Shown: positions 34,519-43,221, counted from the first letter of the stretch. The stretch is 64,000 bases of DNA from CAZGUG01 sp964625335 (GCA_964625335.1 CAZVBE010000008.1:20892-84891), one strand, 5' to 3'. A program made the numbers and translations. Notes: a model not told the origin generated them from the sequence alone.

Positions 34519-34545
34519 TTACCCGTAGCCATAAAAAAATTTCAT
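34519..34545 (-). CDS. Putative 8-residue leader peptide MKFFYGYG
   Basis: ATG AAA TTT TTT TAT GGC TAC GGG TAA, with GGAGG placed seven bases before the ATG. The stop is two or three bases before the attenuator stem. The TTTTTTTAT run could act as a UTP-sensitive pause, as in enterobacterial pyrBI leaders. A chance reading frame is possible, but the ribosome site is otherwise unexplained. Confidence 0.45.
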   Translation of the reverse strand: MKFFYGYG

Positions 34546-34562
34546 TTTAAAGCCTCCTTTTT

Positions 34563-34576
34563 AGCCTCACAGGACT
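34563..34576 (-). promoter_or_regulatory. PyrR-binding loop, site 2
   Basis: AGTCCTGTGAGGCT on the minus strand matches the published PyrR mRNA consensus ARUCCNGNGAGGYU at every position. It is located just upstream of the leader ribosome site in the pyrR-pyrF spacer. Confidence 0.85.
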
Positions 34577-34596
34577 ATATTAAAGGTACTTCCCGG

Positions 34597-35142
34597 CTAA
34601 TTCTCAACTATCAGCGCAGAATTTTCTCCATCCACTTCCTCCAGATTAACCTTGATTGTCTCCTTTGTGGAAGTAGGCACATTCTTGCCTACATAATCAG
34701 GTCTTATGGGAAGCTCTCTGTGACCACGGTCAACCAGAACCATCAATTGTATGGCGGATGGCCTTCCCAGTTCAATAAGGGCATCCAGGGCCGCCCTTAT
34801 TGTCCTCCCGGTGTAAATAACATCGTCTACCAGTATAACTCTTTTGTCGCTGATATCGAACCCGATTTTTGTCTGGCCTGCGCCCGGAACCTTCGATGCG
34901 GTATTGAGGTCATCTCTGTGCAGTGTTATATCCAACTCTCCCAGTGGAAGACTCACACCTTCAATTTCTTCTATCTTGCCGGCAATTTTTTGCGCAAGGG
35001 GCACACCCCTCGTCTTTATTCCCACCAGCACAAGATCCTGTACACCCTTGTTCCTTTCCAGTATTTCGTGGGCTACGCGGGTAACCGCCCTGTTTATTGC
35101 CCTTTCATCCATTATCCTAGTCTTTACCTTAATGGATATCAC
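34597..35142 (-). CDS. pyrR: Pyrimidine operon attenuation protein / uracil phosphoribosyltransferase
   Basis: 181-aa PyrR. The PRPP motif VILVDDVIYTGRTIRAAL (about residues 98-115) and LVGIKTRGVPLAQKIA are clear. With UMP or UTP bound it stabilises the anti-antiterminator RNA loops seen at 35223-35240 and 34563-34576 and so favours termination. The GTG at 35142 has no good ribosome site. An ATT at 35133 lies four bases after AGGTGAT and would give exactly the N-terminal length of Bacillus PyrR, so the true start may be a rare ATT. Confidence 0.95.
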   Translation of the reverse strand: MISIKVKTRIMDERAINRAVTRVAHEILERNKGVQDLVLVGIKTRGVPLAQKIAGKIEEIEGVSLPLGELDITLHRDDLNTASKVPGAGQTKIGFDISDKRVILVDDVIYTGRTIRAALDALIELGRPSAIQLMVLVDRGHRELPIRPDYVGKNVPTSTKETIKVNLEEVDGENSALIVEN

Positions 35143-35155
35143 CTGCTTTCAACAT

Positions 35156-35240
35156 AAAAAACTCCCTGTACACGGCAGGAAGTCTGTCATTTCACTCAAT
35201 ACAACAGTAATATACTTCCTTGCCGGTCTCTCTGTACCGC
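35156..35240 (-). promoter_or_regulatory. PyrR-dependent attenuator upstream of pyrR
   Basis: The minus-strand leader holds the PyrR loop GCGGTACAGAGAGACCGG (35240-35223). An antiterminator follows: CCGGCAAGGAAG (35226-35215) can pair with CTTCCTGCCG (35182-35173). The competing terminator pairs CTTCCTG with CAGGGAG (35182-35162) and ends in TTTTTT. The mutually exclusive pairings are the classical PyrR switch. Confidence 0.88.
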
Positions 35241-35270
35241 TTAAAGAAAAGCATACGTTTGCTTTAATAC

Positions 35271-35299
35271 ATTATATCACTATCATGTTTACCTGTCTA
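35271..35299 (-). promoter_or_regulatory. Promoter of the pyr operon
   Basis: On the minus strand, TAGACA (35299-35294), a 17-base spacer and a perfect TATAAT (35276-35271). It sits directly before the PyrR leader. Confidence 0.8.
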
Positions 35300-35340
35300 T
35301 ATACATTTCGGGCTCCGGTAATCCAATCCTATGATGGAAC

Positions 35341-35380
35341 CTCCTTCCCGGCCCAATCGTCAGTCCTTGCCGGGAAGGAG
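35341..35380 (-). terminator. Perfect 12-bp hairpin ending the cyclic amidohydrolase unit
   Basis: CTCCTTCCCGGC (35341-35352) and GCCGGGAAGGAG (35369-35380) pair around 16 bases. No U tract follows on either strand, so termination efficiency is uncertain. It separates the amidohydrolase from the pyr promoter. Confidence 0.5.
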
Positions 35381-35403
35381 CTTGGTTTGACATCAATATA
35401 TAT

Positions 35404-36801
35404 TTACTGCGGCCTTATAAACCTGCCGGATGGTTTGCCTACAATTTCGCCTTCCTTTGCTACCGTTCTGCCGCGTACAATAGTAGCAACCGGTGCACCT
35501 TTTAATTCAAAGCCGTCAAATGCATTCACCTTGCTTTTACTGTGCAGCTTTTCCCTTTTAATGGTGTGTTTCATATCAAGGTCCACTATTGTTATATCCG
35601 CATCCGTACCCACTCTTAAAGAACCCTTTTCCGGGTATATCCCGAACAGCTTTGCCGGATTTTCCGAAAGTATTGACGCCAGCTCATTTATGGTAATCCG
35701 CCCGGTACTCACTTCGTTTATCATTAATGGGGCAAGGGTCTCGATGCTCGCCATTCCCGCAGGAATTGACCACAAATCGCCCTGCTTTTCCTCTTCTGTA
35801 TGCGGGGCATGGTCCGAGCACACAAGGGAAATTATGCCGTCTTTAATTCCCTGCCAAAGTTTTTCCTGGTCTTCCCTGTACCTTATTGGAGGATAGCCCT
35901 TCATCATTGGTCCAACCCTGTCATAATCCTCGTTGCATAGCACCAGATAATGGGGACATGTTTCTCCGGTGACCGGATAGCCCTCACTTTGTGCCTGTTT
36001 AATCAAATCCACTCCTTCTTTTGCGGCCATATGAAGGATGTGAAGCCTTGCTTCCGTCCATTTGGAAAATGAAATAGCAGTCTTTATAATTGTCTCCTCA
36101 GAGACATTAGGCCTGGCCCTCAGCATTGCTTCATAGCTTTTGTCTCCTGTTTTCTCCACTTCTTCGGTCAATGTCTGGATTATATCGAAATTTTCTGCAT
36201 GTATGCCGACCAGCTTCCCTGTCCTGGCAATTTCCTGAAACATCTTATATATTTCCCCGTCCCTAAGCGGCGGAATAACGTCTTCCATATCCGGACTATA
36301 GTTATAGATCAGTTGATAGGTTTTGCTGTCAATAGCATAACCCCAGAAAAACTTAAACCCTATAACCCCCGCGTCGTTTAAGGGTATTAGCTGATCCATA
36401 TTCAAATTCCCCAGACACAGTCCCCAAATGGCAAAGTCAGTATACGCCTTTGGAGTTAGGTGTTTAACCTGTTTATGTAAATTCTCCACATTATGTACTG
36501 CGGGATTTGAGTTGGGCATTTCAAATATTGTTGTCAGCCCGCCTATTGCTGCAGACATTGTAGAATGATAAAAATCCTCCTTGTGGGTTGCTCCGTTCTC
36601 TCCATCCCTCGAGTGTACATGAACGTCTATAAGGCCGGGGAGTACATACTTGCCCATAGCATCTGTTACCTCGGCGGCTTCGCCGTCCAGCTCACTCTCT
36701 GTAATAGCGAATATTTTTTCATCTTTAACATAAATATTGGCCCTATACGTCCTTCCTGCGTCTACAAGAGTACCATTTTTTATAACGTGGTCCCACTTCA
36801 T
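35404..36801 (-). CDS. Cyclic amidohydrolase (dihydroorotase/allantoinase/hydantoinase type)
   Basis: 465-aa dinuclear metallohydrolase. Motifs are LPGLIDVHVHSRDGE (HxH site, about residue 52-66), GFKFFWGY with the likely carboxylated Lys (about 150), LVGIHAENFD, RLHILHMAAKEG, TGETCPHYLVL and VCSDHAPHTEEEK. The length and motifs fit the allantoinase/dihydropyrimidinase side rather than the short PyrC type. ATG at 36801 follows GGAGG. It has its own promoter but sits directly before the pyr operon, so dihydroorotate is a reasonable candidate substrate. Allantoin, hydantoins or dihydropyrimidines are alternatives. Confidence 0.85.
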   Translation of the reverse strand: MKWDHVIKNGTLVDAGRTYRANIYVKDEKIFAITESELDGEAAEVTDAMGKYVLPGLIDVHVHSRDGENGATHKEDFYHSTMSAAIGGLTTIFEMPNSNPAVHNVENLHKQVKHLTPKAYTDFAIWGLCLGNLNMDQLIPLNDAGVIGFKFFWGYAIDSKTYQLIYNYSPDMEDVIPPLRDGEIYKMFQEIARTGKLVGIHAENFDIIQTLTEEVEKTGDKSYEAMLRARPNVSEETIIKTAISFSKWTEARLHILHMAAKEGVDLIKQAQSEGYPVTGETCPHYLVLCNEDYDRVGPMMKGYPPIRYREDQEKLWQGIKDGIISLVCSDHAPHTEEEKQGDLWSIPAGMASIETLAPLMINEVSTGRITINELASILSENPAKLFGIYPEKGSLRVGTDADITIVDLDMKHTIKREKLHSKSKVNAFDGFELKGAPVATIVRGRTVAKEGEIVGKPSGRFIRPQ

Positions 36802-36852
36802 TATTAATGCCTCCGTTTCTGTAAGTTTGTCAGTTATTGATATTATACTCAT

Positions 36853-36881
36853 ATTATAGAATAATAAGCATGCTGTGTAAA
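36853..36881 (-). promoter_or_regulatory. Promoter of the cyclic amidohydrolase gene
   Basis: On the minus strand, TTTACA (36881-36876), a 17-base spacer and a perfect TATAAT (36858-36853), about 50 bases before the ATG. Confidence 0.75.
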
Positions 36882-36923
36882 CTGTGAGGTATTCTAAATC
36901 GTGTTGTTTATAAAGAACATTAT

Positions 36924-36982
36924 ACAAAGAGACAAACAGCACTTAACAATCTGGCTGTTTGTCCCTTTGTATTTTTTATATG
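36924..36982. terminator. Strong terminator hairpin after the dctP (2) operon
   Basis: ACAAAGAGACAAACAGC (36924-36940) pairs with GCTGTTTGTCCCTTTGT (36954-36970), 17 bp with a single G-T-type mismatch position. It is followed by ATTTTTTATAT on the plus strand. It closes the TRAP operon transcribed from the right. Confidence 0.7.
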
Positions 36983-37004
36983 AACATTACGATACGGTTA
37001 GAGA

Positions 37005-38045
37005 TTAATAGTAATTTTTCACTTCTTCAATAAAGCTCTCATAAACCTGTTCAGCGTTATCTCCACCAACTTTATAAAACTCATCAACTGCTTTTTTAGC
37101 CAATTCCCGGAACTCATCAGTAACTTCCTTTGACAACTCATTAACTTCCATTCCATTTTCTTTAAGTATATCTATAGCAGAATCACTCATTTTCTCCTGC
37201 TCTATGGCATATAACGGGCGTGTCTCCTCAACTGCCTCTAATAAAATACCTTTAATATCCTCAGGCAAAGAATCCCATAGATCCTTATTAAAGATAAGAG
37301 AAGCTACATACAAATCTGAATTAGAAATTGTCAGATAATTTTGCACCTCATAGAATTTCATTTGCTCAATGATTTCCACAGGGTTAGTTTGACCGTCCGC
37401 CATATTTAAAGAGAGAGCACTATATAATTCGGAAAACGGTATTGCAACAGGATTAGCTCCATAGGCCTTGTAGGTAGCAGTAATAATAGGAGCAGACATT
37501 ACACGCATTTTTACTCCTTTAAAGCCATCTGAAGCTGTAATAGGATTTGTGGAAGTTGTCCATTGCATGAAGCCTTCATCCATCCAATCAATTACATGCA
37601 TATTCTTGCTTTCATATGCCGCCGAAATAGTTTCATTTATTGTTTTGCTTTCTATCAAGAATTGCTTTGCTTTTTGTAAATCGCTGGGGAAAATATAATG
37701 CATGCTAAAGATATTGCTTTCGGGTACCATGCTGCCGGCAGCTCCTGCTGCCATGAAACCTAAATCAATGGCACCGTTTTGTATCAACTCCCCTTGATTA
37801 GAGCCATCACCTAATTGACCTAAAAAATAAATGTCTAGTTTTATTCTCCCATCTGATTTCTCTTCAACCAGTTCTTTGAAAATTTGTGCATATACATCTT
37901 GATTGCTGCCCTGTGCTTCGTCTAATGCGAATTTCCAATCATAGGATACAGTAGCATCCTCATCGGAATCCTCGTTATTACCAGTACAAGCAGTAACAGA
38001 TAGCATTAATAAAACAGCACACAATAGACACAACAATTTTTTCAT
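37005..38045 (-). CDS. dctP: TRAP transporter solute-binding lipoprotein, DctP type (2)
   Basis: 346-aa protein with lipobox LSVTAC near residue 19 and a DctP fold: YDWKFALDEAQGSNQDVYAQIFKELVEEKS, then FKGVKMRVMSAPIITATYKAYGANPVAIPFSELYSALSLNMADGQTNP, which carries the carboxylate-binding Arg. ATG at 38045 follows AAAGGGG. Here the binding-protein gene is last in the operon, 164 bp after dctM, unlike the first-position dctP at 26831. Confidence 0.92.
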   Translation of the reverse strand: MKKLLCLLCAVLLMLSVTACTGNNEDSDEDATVSYDWKFALDEAQGSNQDVYAQIFKELVEEKSDGRIKLDIYFLGQLGDGSNQGELIQNGAIDLGFMAAGAAGSMVPESNIFSMHYIFPSDLQKAKQFLIESKTINETISAAYESKNMHVIDWMDEGFMQWTTSTNPITASDGFKGVKMRVMSAPIITATYKAYGANPVAIPFSELYSALSLNMADGQTNPVEIIEQMKFYEVQNYLTISNSDLYVASLIFNKDLWDSLPEDIKGILLEAVEETRPLYAIEQEKMSDSAIDILKENGMEVNELSKEVTDEFRELAKKAVDEFYKVGGDNAEQVYESFIEEVKNYY

Positions 38046-38209
38046 TTTTTTACCCCTTTCATTTTCAAATTTTGTTCTATACAACATGAGAATAATATTA
38101 CATTCTCAAAAACCACTTGTAGAAATTAACACTAAACCTAGTTTATTAAACTATTAGACGTGAACATAACTTGCAACTGAAATACGGATACATGCACTAA
38201 ACTCAGGCA

Positions 38210-39487
38210 TTACTTAATCAATAATAGACTTATTTGTGGAACAAATATAAGAACAATAGAATACAGTATAAAAATAATCAAATAAGGATAGACACCGCTC
38301 ATTACCTCTACGAATTTCTTTTCAAAAATTACGCAGGCCGTAAAAATATTAGCTCCAAAGGGCGGCGTTATAGACCCTATTGCCGATTGAGCTACTACCA
38401 GAACTCCCAAATGTATTGGATCTATACCGGCTCCAACTGCGATAGGGAAAATGATCGGAATTAGTATTAAAATCACCGGCATACAGTCTACAAACATACA
38501 AGCTATGAAGAATATAAAGCTGGTGATTAAAAGAATAAGATTTGCTGAAGGATTTAAACTCAAAACTGCATTTGCAAGCATATTGGGTATGTTTACATAG
38601 GTTATTACCCACGAGAAAACCTGTCCCGCGGCAATCAAAACAAAAACAGCGGCAGTTACGATAGAGGTTGAATATGCGATTTTTGGTATTTCACGCAAGG
38701 TAATTGAACGGTATACCACTACCTCCAGCAGCAAAGCGTATAATACAGAAATAGCTGCCGCTTCGGTTGGACTTGCAAAACCGGAATAAATACCGCCGAG
38801 AATAATTACCGGTAAACCTAATGTTAAAAGAGCCCTTTTCAGCGAAATCAGCCTTTCACCCCACGATTTGCGCTCACGTGTTTTTATATGATTGAAACGT
38901 GCATAAAAGTAATCATAAACTGCAAACAAAATAAATAGCAGGACCCCTGGAACAAGACCCGCCAGGAACATATCCGAAACCGACGTTCCGGTGACTACAC
39001 AATACATAATCATTACAACGCTGGGGGGAATAAGCAGCGCCACATTGGAGGCGGTCATTAGCATAGCAATAATATGTGAATCCTTATAGCCGCTATTAAG
39101 AAGGCCGGGGCGCATAGTTTTACCTATAGCTACCATGGTTGCCATAGCAGAACCGGAAATTGCTCCGAACATGGTACAAGTTGCTTCTGCCGTAATAGCC
39201 AATCCACCATGAATATGCCCCATAAAGCTGTCAATAAAATCCAATAATCGTTTTGCTGTCTGACCGCTGCACATAATCTCTGCGGATAATACAAACATAG
39301 GAATTGCAAGCAGACCGGAAGAAGATATTCCAGCTACCAGTTGCTGGGTAATCAAATCCAAACTTAAATTAGGAAAGTAAACATTTGCAACCGTAAGGGG
39401 CGCCATAATCAATCCAACGAATAGCGGAAATCCCATTAACAAAAATAGAAACAGTAAAAATAGTAAAATAAATATCAGCATAAGCAT
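38210..39487 (-). CDS. dctM: TRAP transporter large permease, DctM type (2)
   Basis: 425-aa protein with about 12 hydrophobic helices. DctM hallmarks are TCTMFGAISGSAMATMVAIGKTMRPGLLNSGY (about residues 103-134), LLIPPSVVMIMYCVVTG and QSAIGSITPPFGANIFTACVI. It starts 14 bases after the dctQ stop. Confidence 0.93.
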   Translation of the reverse strand: MLMLIFILLFLLFLFLLMGFPLFVGLIMAPLTVANVYFPNLSLDLITQQLVAGISSSGLLAIPMFVLSAEIMCSGQTAKRLLDFIDSFMGHIHGGLAITAEATCTMFGAISGSAMATMVAIGKTMRPGLLNSGYKDSHIIAMLMTASNVALLIPPSVVMIMYCVVTGTSVSDMFLAGLVPGVLLFILFAVYDYFYARFNHIKTRERKSWGERLISLKRALLTLGLPVIILGGIYSGFASPTEAAAISVLYALLLEVVVYRSITLREIPKIAYSTSIVTAAVFVLIAAGQVFSWVITYVNIPNMLANAVLSLNPSANLILLITSFIFFIACMFVDCMPVILILIPIIFPIAVGAGIDPIHLGVLVVAQSAIGSITPPFGANIFTACVIFEKKFVEVMSGVYPYLIIFILYSIVLIFVPQISLLLIK

Positions 39488-39501
39488 ACCTCCTTCCTAG
39501 T

Positions 39502-40044
39502 CTATAGGTTTTGTTGCTGTAAAACATCTTCAACTTCTATCTTTTCTGACCCTGTATAATTAATATCTTTATTTGATATGTTTAGAAAAGTCATTAATGT
39601 ATACTGTAATGCCGCAAGTAAACTGCCTAAAGGCATTATCCCAACTACAAGATACATGGGAATTCTTAATACCGTCGTAATACGTCCATAGGCAAACACT
39701 TTCATGGCATAAAAGACGCATAAATAAGTTAGGAAGAACAGAAATAAAGAAGTTAAACCTGAAGTAATAATATTCATGAGACGCTTCTTGTCCTGCGGAA
39801 GGCTGTCATAGATTGCTGTCATAACCACATGTTTACCGTGCCTAGCCGCATTACTCAATCCAATAAAAGTTATAATCAAAACCGAAATTTGACATAGTTC
39901 ATCAACCGCCTGCACGCTATAATTGAATACAGTTCTGCCTACGGAATTAATAATCAATAGAGATGCCATAAAAAGTACCGCATATGCAAGCAGGTTATAT
40001 TCAACTTTACCGATTATTTTATTGATCTTTAACAACCTGTCCAT
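39502..40044 (-). CDS. dctQ: TRAP transporter small permease, DctQ type (2)
   Basis: 180-aa four-helix membrane protein with GRTVFNYSVQAVDELCQISVLIITFIGLSNAARHGKHV (about residues 37-74), the expected DctQ motif region. It precedes dctM in the same operon and follows an SDR gene by 35 bases. Confidence 0.9.
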   Translation of the reverse strand: MDRLLKINKIIGKVEYNLLAYAVLFMASLLIINSVGRTVFNYSVQAVDELCQISVLIITFIGLSNAARHGKHVVMTAIYDSLPQDKKRLMNIITSGLTSLFLFFLTYLCVFYAMKVFAYGRITTVLRIPMYLVVGIMPLGSLLAALQYTLMTFLNISNKDINYTGSEKIEVEDVLQQQNL

Positions 40045-40079
40045 ATTTTAACCCCCCAGATTTGAAGAAAAAGCCAGTT

Positions 40080-40850
40080 TTATCGTATGTTTGTATAACC
40101 GCCATCCACCAAAAGGGTTGTCCCTGTTGTAAATGCAGATGCATCACTTGCCATAAATAGTACAGCGTCAGCTACATTACCAGGAGTGGCCAAACGATTA
40201 AGCGGTATTTCCTGTTCGAATTTTTTCTTATAACCCGGCTTATTGAGAAGTTCAGTTACAAGCTCTGTTTCGGTAAACCCCGGAACCACTGTGTTTACTC
40301 TAATTTTATAAGAAGCCCACTCTGCTGCCAGTACCCGACCTAATTGATTAACAGCAGCTTTACTGGTGGAATAAGCAACCTGCCCCTCAGCAACTCCCAC
40401 AAAGCTTAACTCAGAGCCGATGTTTACAATAACGCCAGATTTTCTTTTAACCATGCCCTTAGCTACTGCCTTCGACATGAGAAAATAACCCTTTAGATTA
40501 GTATTCATAACAGTATCCCAGTGGTCTACATCAACATTAAAAGCAGTTTCGCGGTAATTAACGCCTGCATTATTAACCAGAATATCTATATTCCCAAATA
40601 TTTGCTCTGCTTCAGAAACTGCCCGATTAATTTCTTCCGGTTTTGATACGTCACAAACAACAGGTAAAACCTTCACACTGGTATCAGAACGAATTTCGGT
40701 CGCTACCAGCTCCAAATCAGCCAAAGTACGACTAATTAATACTAAATTTGCATCTGCTTGTGCCAGCCTTTTTGCAATAGCAGCGCCAATCCCTTTACCA
40801 GCACCGGTAATAATAGCATTTTTGCCCGCTAAAGAAATAGTTACAGCCAT
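40080..40850 (-). CDS. Short-chain dehydrogenase/reductase
   Basis: 256-aa classical SDR. The cofactor loop is TGAGKGIGAAIA (about residues 15-26), with LVNNAGVN (about 90), a catalytic Ser near VNIGSELS, YSTSKAAVNQ (about 158) and the C-terminal TGTTLLVDGGY. A hydroxyl or ketone oxidoreduction on the imported compound or its product is likely. It is co-transcribed with the TRAP genes, the racemase-like gene and an amidohydrolase. Confidence 0.92.
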   Translation of the reverse strand: MAVTISLAGKNAIITGAGKGIGAAIAKRLAQADANLVLISRTLADLELVATEIRSDTSVKVLPVVCDVSKPEEINRAVSEAEQIFGNIDILVNNAGVNYRETAFNVDVDHWDTVMNTNLKGYFLMSKAVAKGMVKRKSGVIVNIGSELSFVGVAEGQVAYSTSKAAVNQLGRVLAAEWASYKIRVNTVVPGFTETELVTELLNKPGYKKKFEQEIPLNRLATPGNVADAVLFMASDASAFTTGTTLLVDGGYTNIR

Positions 40851-40873
40851 GCCTTTTCACCCCTTATCCGTTT

Positions 40874-41608
40874 TTACAGTCTGCAAGGAAGCAACATCAG
40901 TTGTCCTGCATTTTTTATCTCATCATCAATACCAATTTTTCTTAAAGCGTACCACATAGTTGCTTGATTGGCAGATATCACGCTCTTTTTCAATTCTTTC
41001 TCCAGCCTTTCGAGGATTGAGATGCTCTTTAGATTTGTACAGCTTAATACTACTCCCTGTGCTTCCGGGCAATCAACGAAATGAGCTAATTTTGCTACCT
41101 GCTCCTCATTTTGCATGCCTATAGCGTAATCCGTATCTAATCCTAACCCATATTGTTTGACAACAGCAAATCCATTATCTTCAAAATATCTTTTTGCCGG
41201 TACATTTACAGCCTCAATATATGGTGTTGCCAAAGAAAATCGTTTAATATTTAAAGTGCCCAGCGCTGCAAGCAACGCCGTTGAGGTTGTAATAACCGGA
41301 ATACCACCGGATACCTCCTCCAATAATGAAGTAACCTCTTTATCATAGCCTGCGCCGTTTATAAAGCTTCCGCTGGTACAGGCAAATACAATAATATCCG
41401 GCTTGGCAGAAGCTAGTTGTTTGGCTGCGTCTTTGGCATTAATACTTAACTTCATTAACTCCTCAGGGGTTGTTCGGGGCAACGGAACCCGTGCCGTCAA
41501 AACTGCAACACCTTCAGGGGCCATTGCTGTAAACTCTGGTTCCAAATTGACAGTAGAAGATATGTTGATAACGCCAATAATTCCTCTTGTTCCGTATGAA
41601 ACCTTCAT
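40874..41608 (-). CDS. Maleate isomerase / arylmalonate decarboxylase-type protein of the Asp/Glu racemase superfamily
   Basis: 244-aa protein with two cysteine active-site motifs, FACTSGSFINGAGYD (about residue 75) and LSCTNLKSISILE (about 190), and the N-terminal VNISSTVNLEPEF typical of the maleate cis-trans isomerase group. Members isomerise maleate to fumarate, decarboxylate malonates or racemise hydantoins. The start is ATG at 41608. The operon context fits an isomerase acting after ring opening by the neighbouring amidohydrolase. Confidence 0.8.
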   Translation of the reverse strand: MKVSYGTRGIIGVINISSTVNLEPEFTAMAPEGVAVLTARVPLPRTTPEELMKLSINAKDAAKQLASAKPDIIVFACTSGSFINGAGYDKEVTSLLEEVSGGIPVITTSTALLAALGTLNIKRFSLATPYIEAVNVPAKRYFEDNGFAVVKQYGLGLDTDYAIGMQNEEQVAKLAHFVDCPEAQGVVLSCTNLKSISILERLEKELKKSVISANQATMWYALRKIGIDDEIKNAGQLMLLPCRL

Positions 41609-41633
41609 AGAAACCTCCTTGTATTCTAGTCTG

Positions 41634-43067
41634 TTAACCTAATCTGGGGAGCACCTGTTCTAGATATCGAATCTTTTCATTGGTCTCCGGCATATGTTTA
41701 TTAATTTTTTCCACTAACGTTTTGGATAAAATAGCTGCTTTTTCAAAAACTTGTTTTTCGTCCACCAGTTTACATTTTCCATCTTCTACCACAATCTGTC
41801 CTTTTACCATAACAATGTCTACTGCAGCTCCCCCCTCTCCATAAACAATCTGCGCTATTATATCCTGAATAGGCTGCATACTACAGGATCTGGAGGGGTC
41901 TAAAATTACAATGTCCGCATCTTTGCCCTTTGCGAGTGTGCCAATTTGGTTTTCCTGTCTCAGAATAGCAGCATTATTCTTTGTCGCCATATCAAAGACT
42001 TCAGCTGCCGAAACCCAACCATGGTGGTCTGTTAAAGATACTTTATGAAGTAAAGCAGCAATTTTCATGGTTTCCAACAGATTCTGATTGCCTCCGCCAT
42101 TGGCTCCATCTGTTCCCAGTCCAACAGTCCATCCTACTTCCCTAAAAACGTTAAGAGGGGCAATTCCGCTTCCCAGGAACAAATTGCATGCAGGACAATG
42201 AACTGCTTTTGCTCCTCTCTCATTTGCCAATGAGGCTTCCTCTTTTGTCGTCCATACTGTATGGGCCATGCTTGTATGCTCATTCAAGCAGCCTATCTCA
42301 TCTAAATGCTTCATCATAGGCTTGCCATATAAATAATGCGCTGTATTACGCTGTGTTTGCGTTTCCAAAACGTGGGTATGGAAAATTGTATCGTATTCTA
42401 TGGTTTCTTTCATACAACCCTTAAGTAAGTCATCGCTACAACGTTGTGGTCCGGAAGGACCAAACCCAACAAATAAGCGATCCTCCACACCGTTCCATTC
42501 CTTCAAAAACTCTGTACTCATATCAATTAATTCTTTGGTCGAAACCGTTCTGCTGTTTTGAGCCCACTTAGGTGCCAAATCCGGAGCTATGGGTAAAGTA
42601 TCGTAATATTTTTTATCTGTTATCATTGGAGCCATTGTGGCCCTCATACCTATATCTTTATAGGCTTCCATAGCTGCATTTAAGCCCTCTTGATTCTGTG
42701 CCAATTGATCAAGACAGCATGTTATACCACCCTTTAGCATTTCCACTGCTCCTAATAGCGTATTATTATATACGTCCTCCGGTTTTTGATAGACTCCTTG
42801 AATCATTATATGAAACATCATTTCTTCGAGGGGTAAATTTTCGGCCAGAGCTTTCACGAAATTTGCATAGGAGTGGGTATGCGCATTGATTAAACCGGGC
42901 ATTACTACCTTGCCGCCGGCATCTAAAACATGCGTAAAAAAGTTTTCATCAATGTGGTTTTGATTAGTAATTTCCGCAATTTTTCCTTTATCATCTACAA
43001 CTACATCTGCTTTTTCCAAAATCCTATTTGAAGCGCAAATAATAAAACCATTTTTAATCAACAACAT
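41634..43067 (-). CDS. Amidohydrolase-superfamily deaminase/hydrolase (3)
   Basis: 477-aa paralogue of the enzyme at 23468-24949. It has the same GPSGPQRCSDDLL segment and the metal motifs NAHTHSYANF (about residues 60-69), FHTHVLETQ, MAHTVWTTK and LGTDGANGGGNQN. ATG at 43067 follows AAAGGGGG. It leads the amidohydrolase, racemase-like, SDR, dctQMP operon, so uptake and ring hydrolysis appear linked. Exact substrate unknown. Confidence 0.8.
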   Translation of the reverse strand: MLLIKNGFIICASNRILEKADVVVDDKGKIAEITNQNHIDENFFTHVLDAGGKVVMPGLINAHTHSYANFVKALAENLPLEEMMFHIMIQGVYQKPEDVYNNTLLGAVEMLKGGITCCLDQLAQNQEGLNAAMEAYKDIGMRATMAPMITDKKYYDTLPIAPDLAPKWAQNSRTVSTKELIDMSTEFLKEWNGVEDRLFVGFGPSGPQRCSDDLLKGCMKETIEYDTIFHTHVLETQTQRNTAHYLYGKPMMKHLDEIGCLNEHTSMAHTVWTTKEEASLANERGAKAVHCPACNLFLGSGIAPLNVFREVGWTVGLGTDGANGGGNQNLLETMKIAALLHKVSLTDHHGWVSAAEVFDMATKNNAAILRQENQIGTLAKGKDADIVILDPSRSCSMQPIQDIIAQIVYGEGGAAVDIVMVKGQIVVEDGKCKLVDEKQVFEKAAILSKTLVEKINKHMPETNEKIRYLEQVLPRLG

Positions 43068-43221
43068 ATAAAAACCCCCTTTTAGCTTACCTTTATTCCG
43101 TTAAGCTTTAATTACATGATTTTTGGTGGTAGTTATATATTCTTGTTAAAAACGGCCAAACCTTTGGGCTTGTGTACAGTATTTGTCGGTTATTATTGTG
43201 CAAATATAACAATTTAACAGT

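Noticed and set aside
34844..35896. 350-codon plus-strand open frame
   Set aside because: It lies antisense across pyrR, the pyr promoter/attenuator and the cyclic amidohydrolase, has low-complexity Ser/Ile/Pro composition, and has no ribosome site; it is a shadow.
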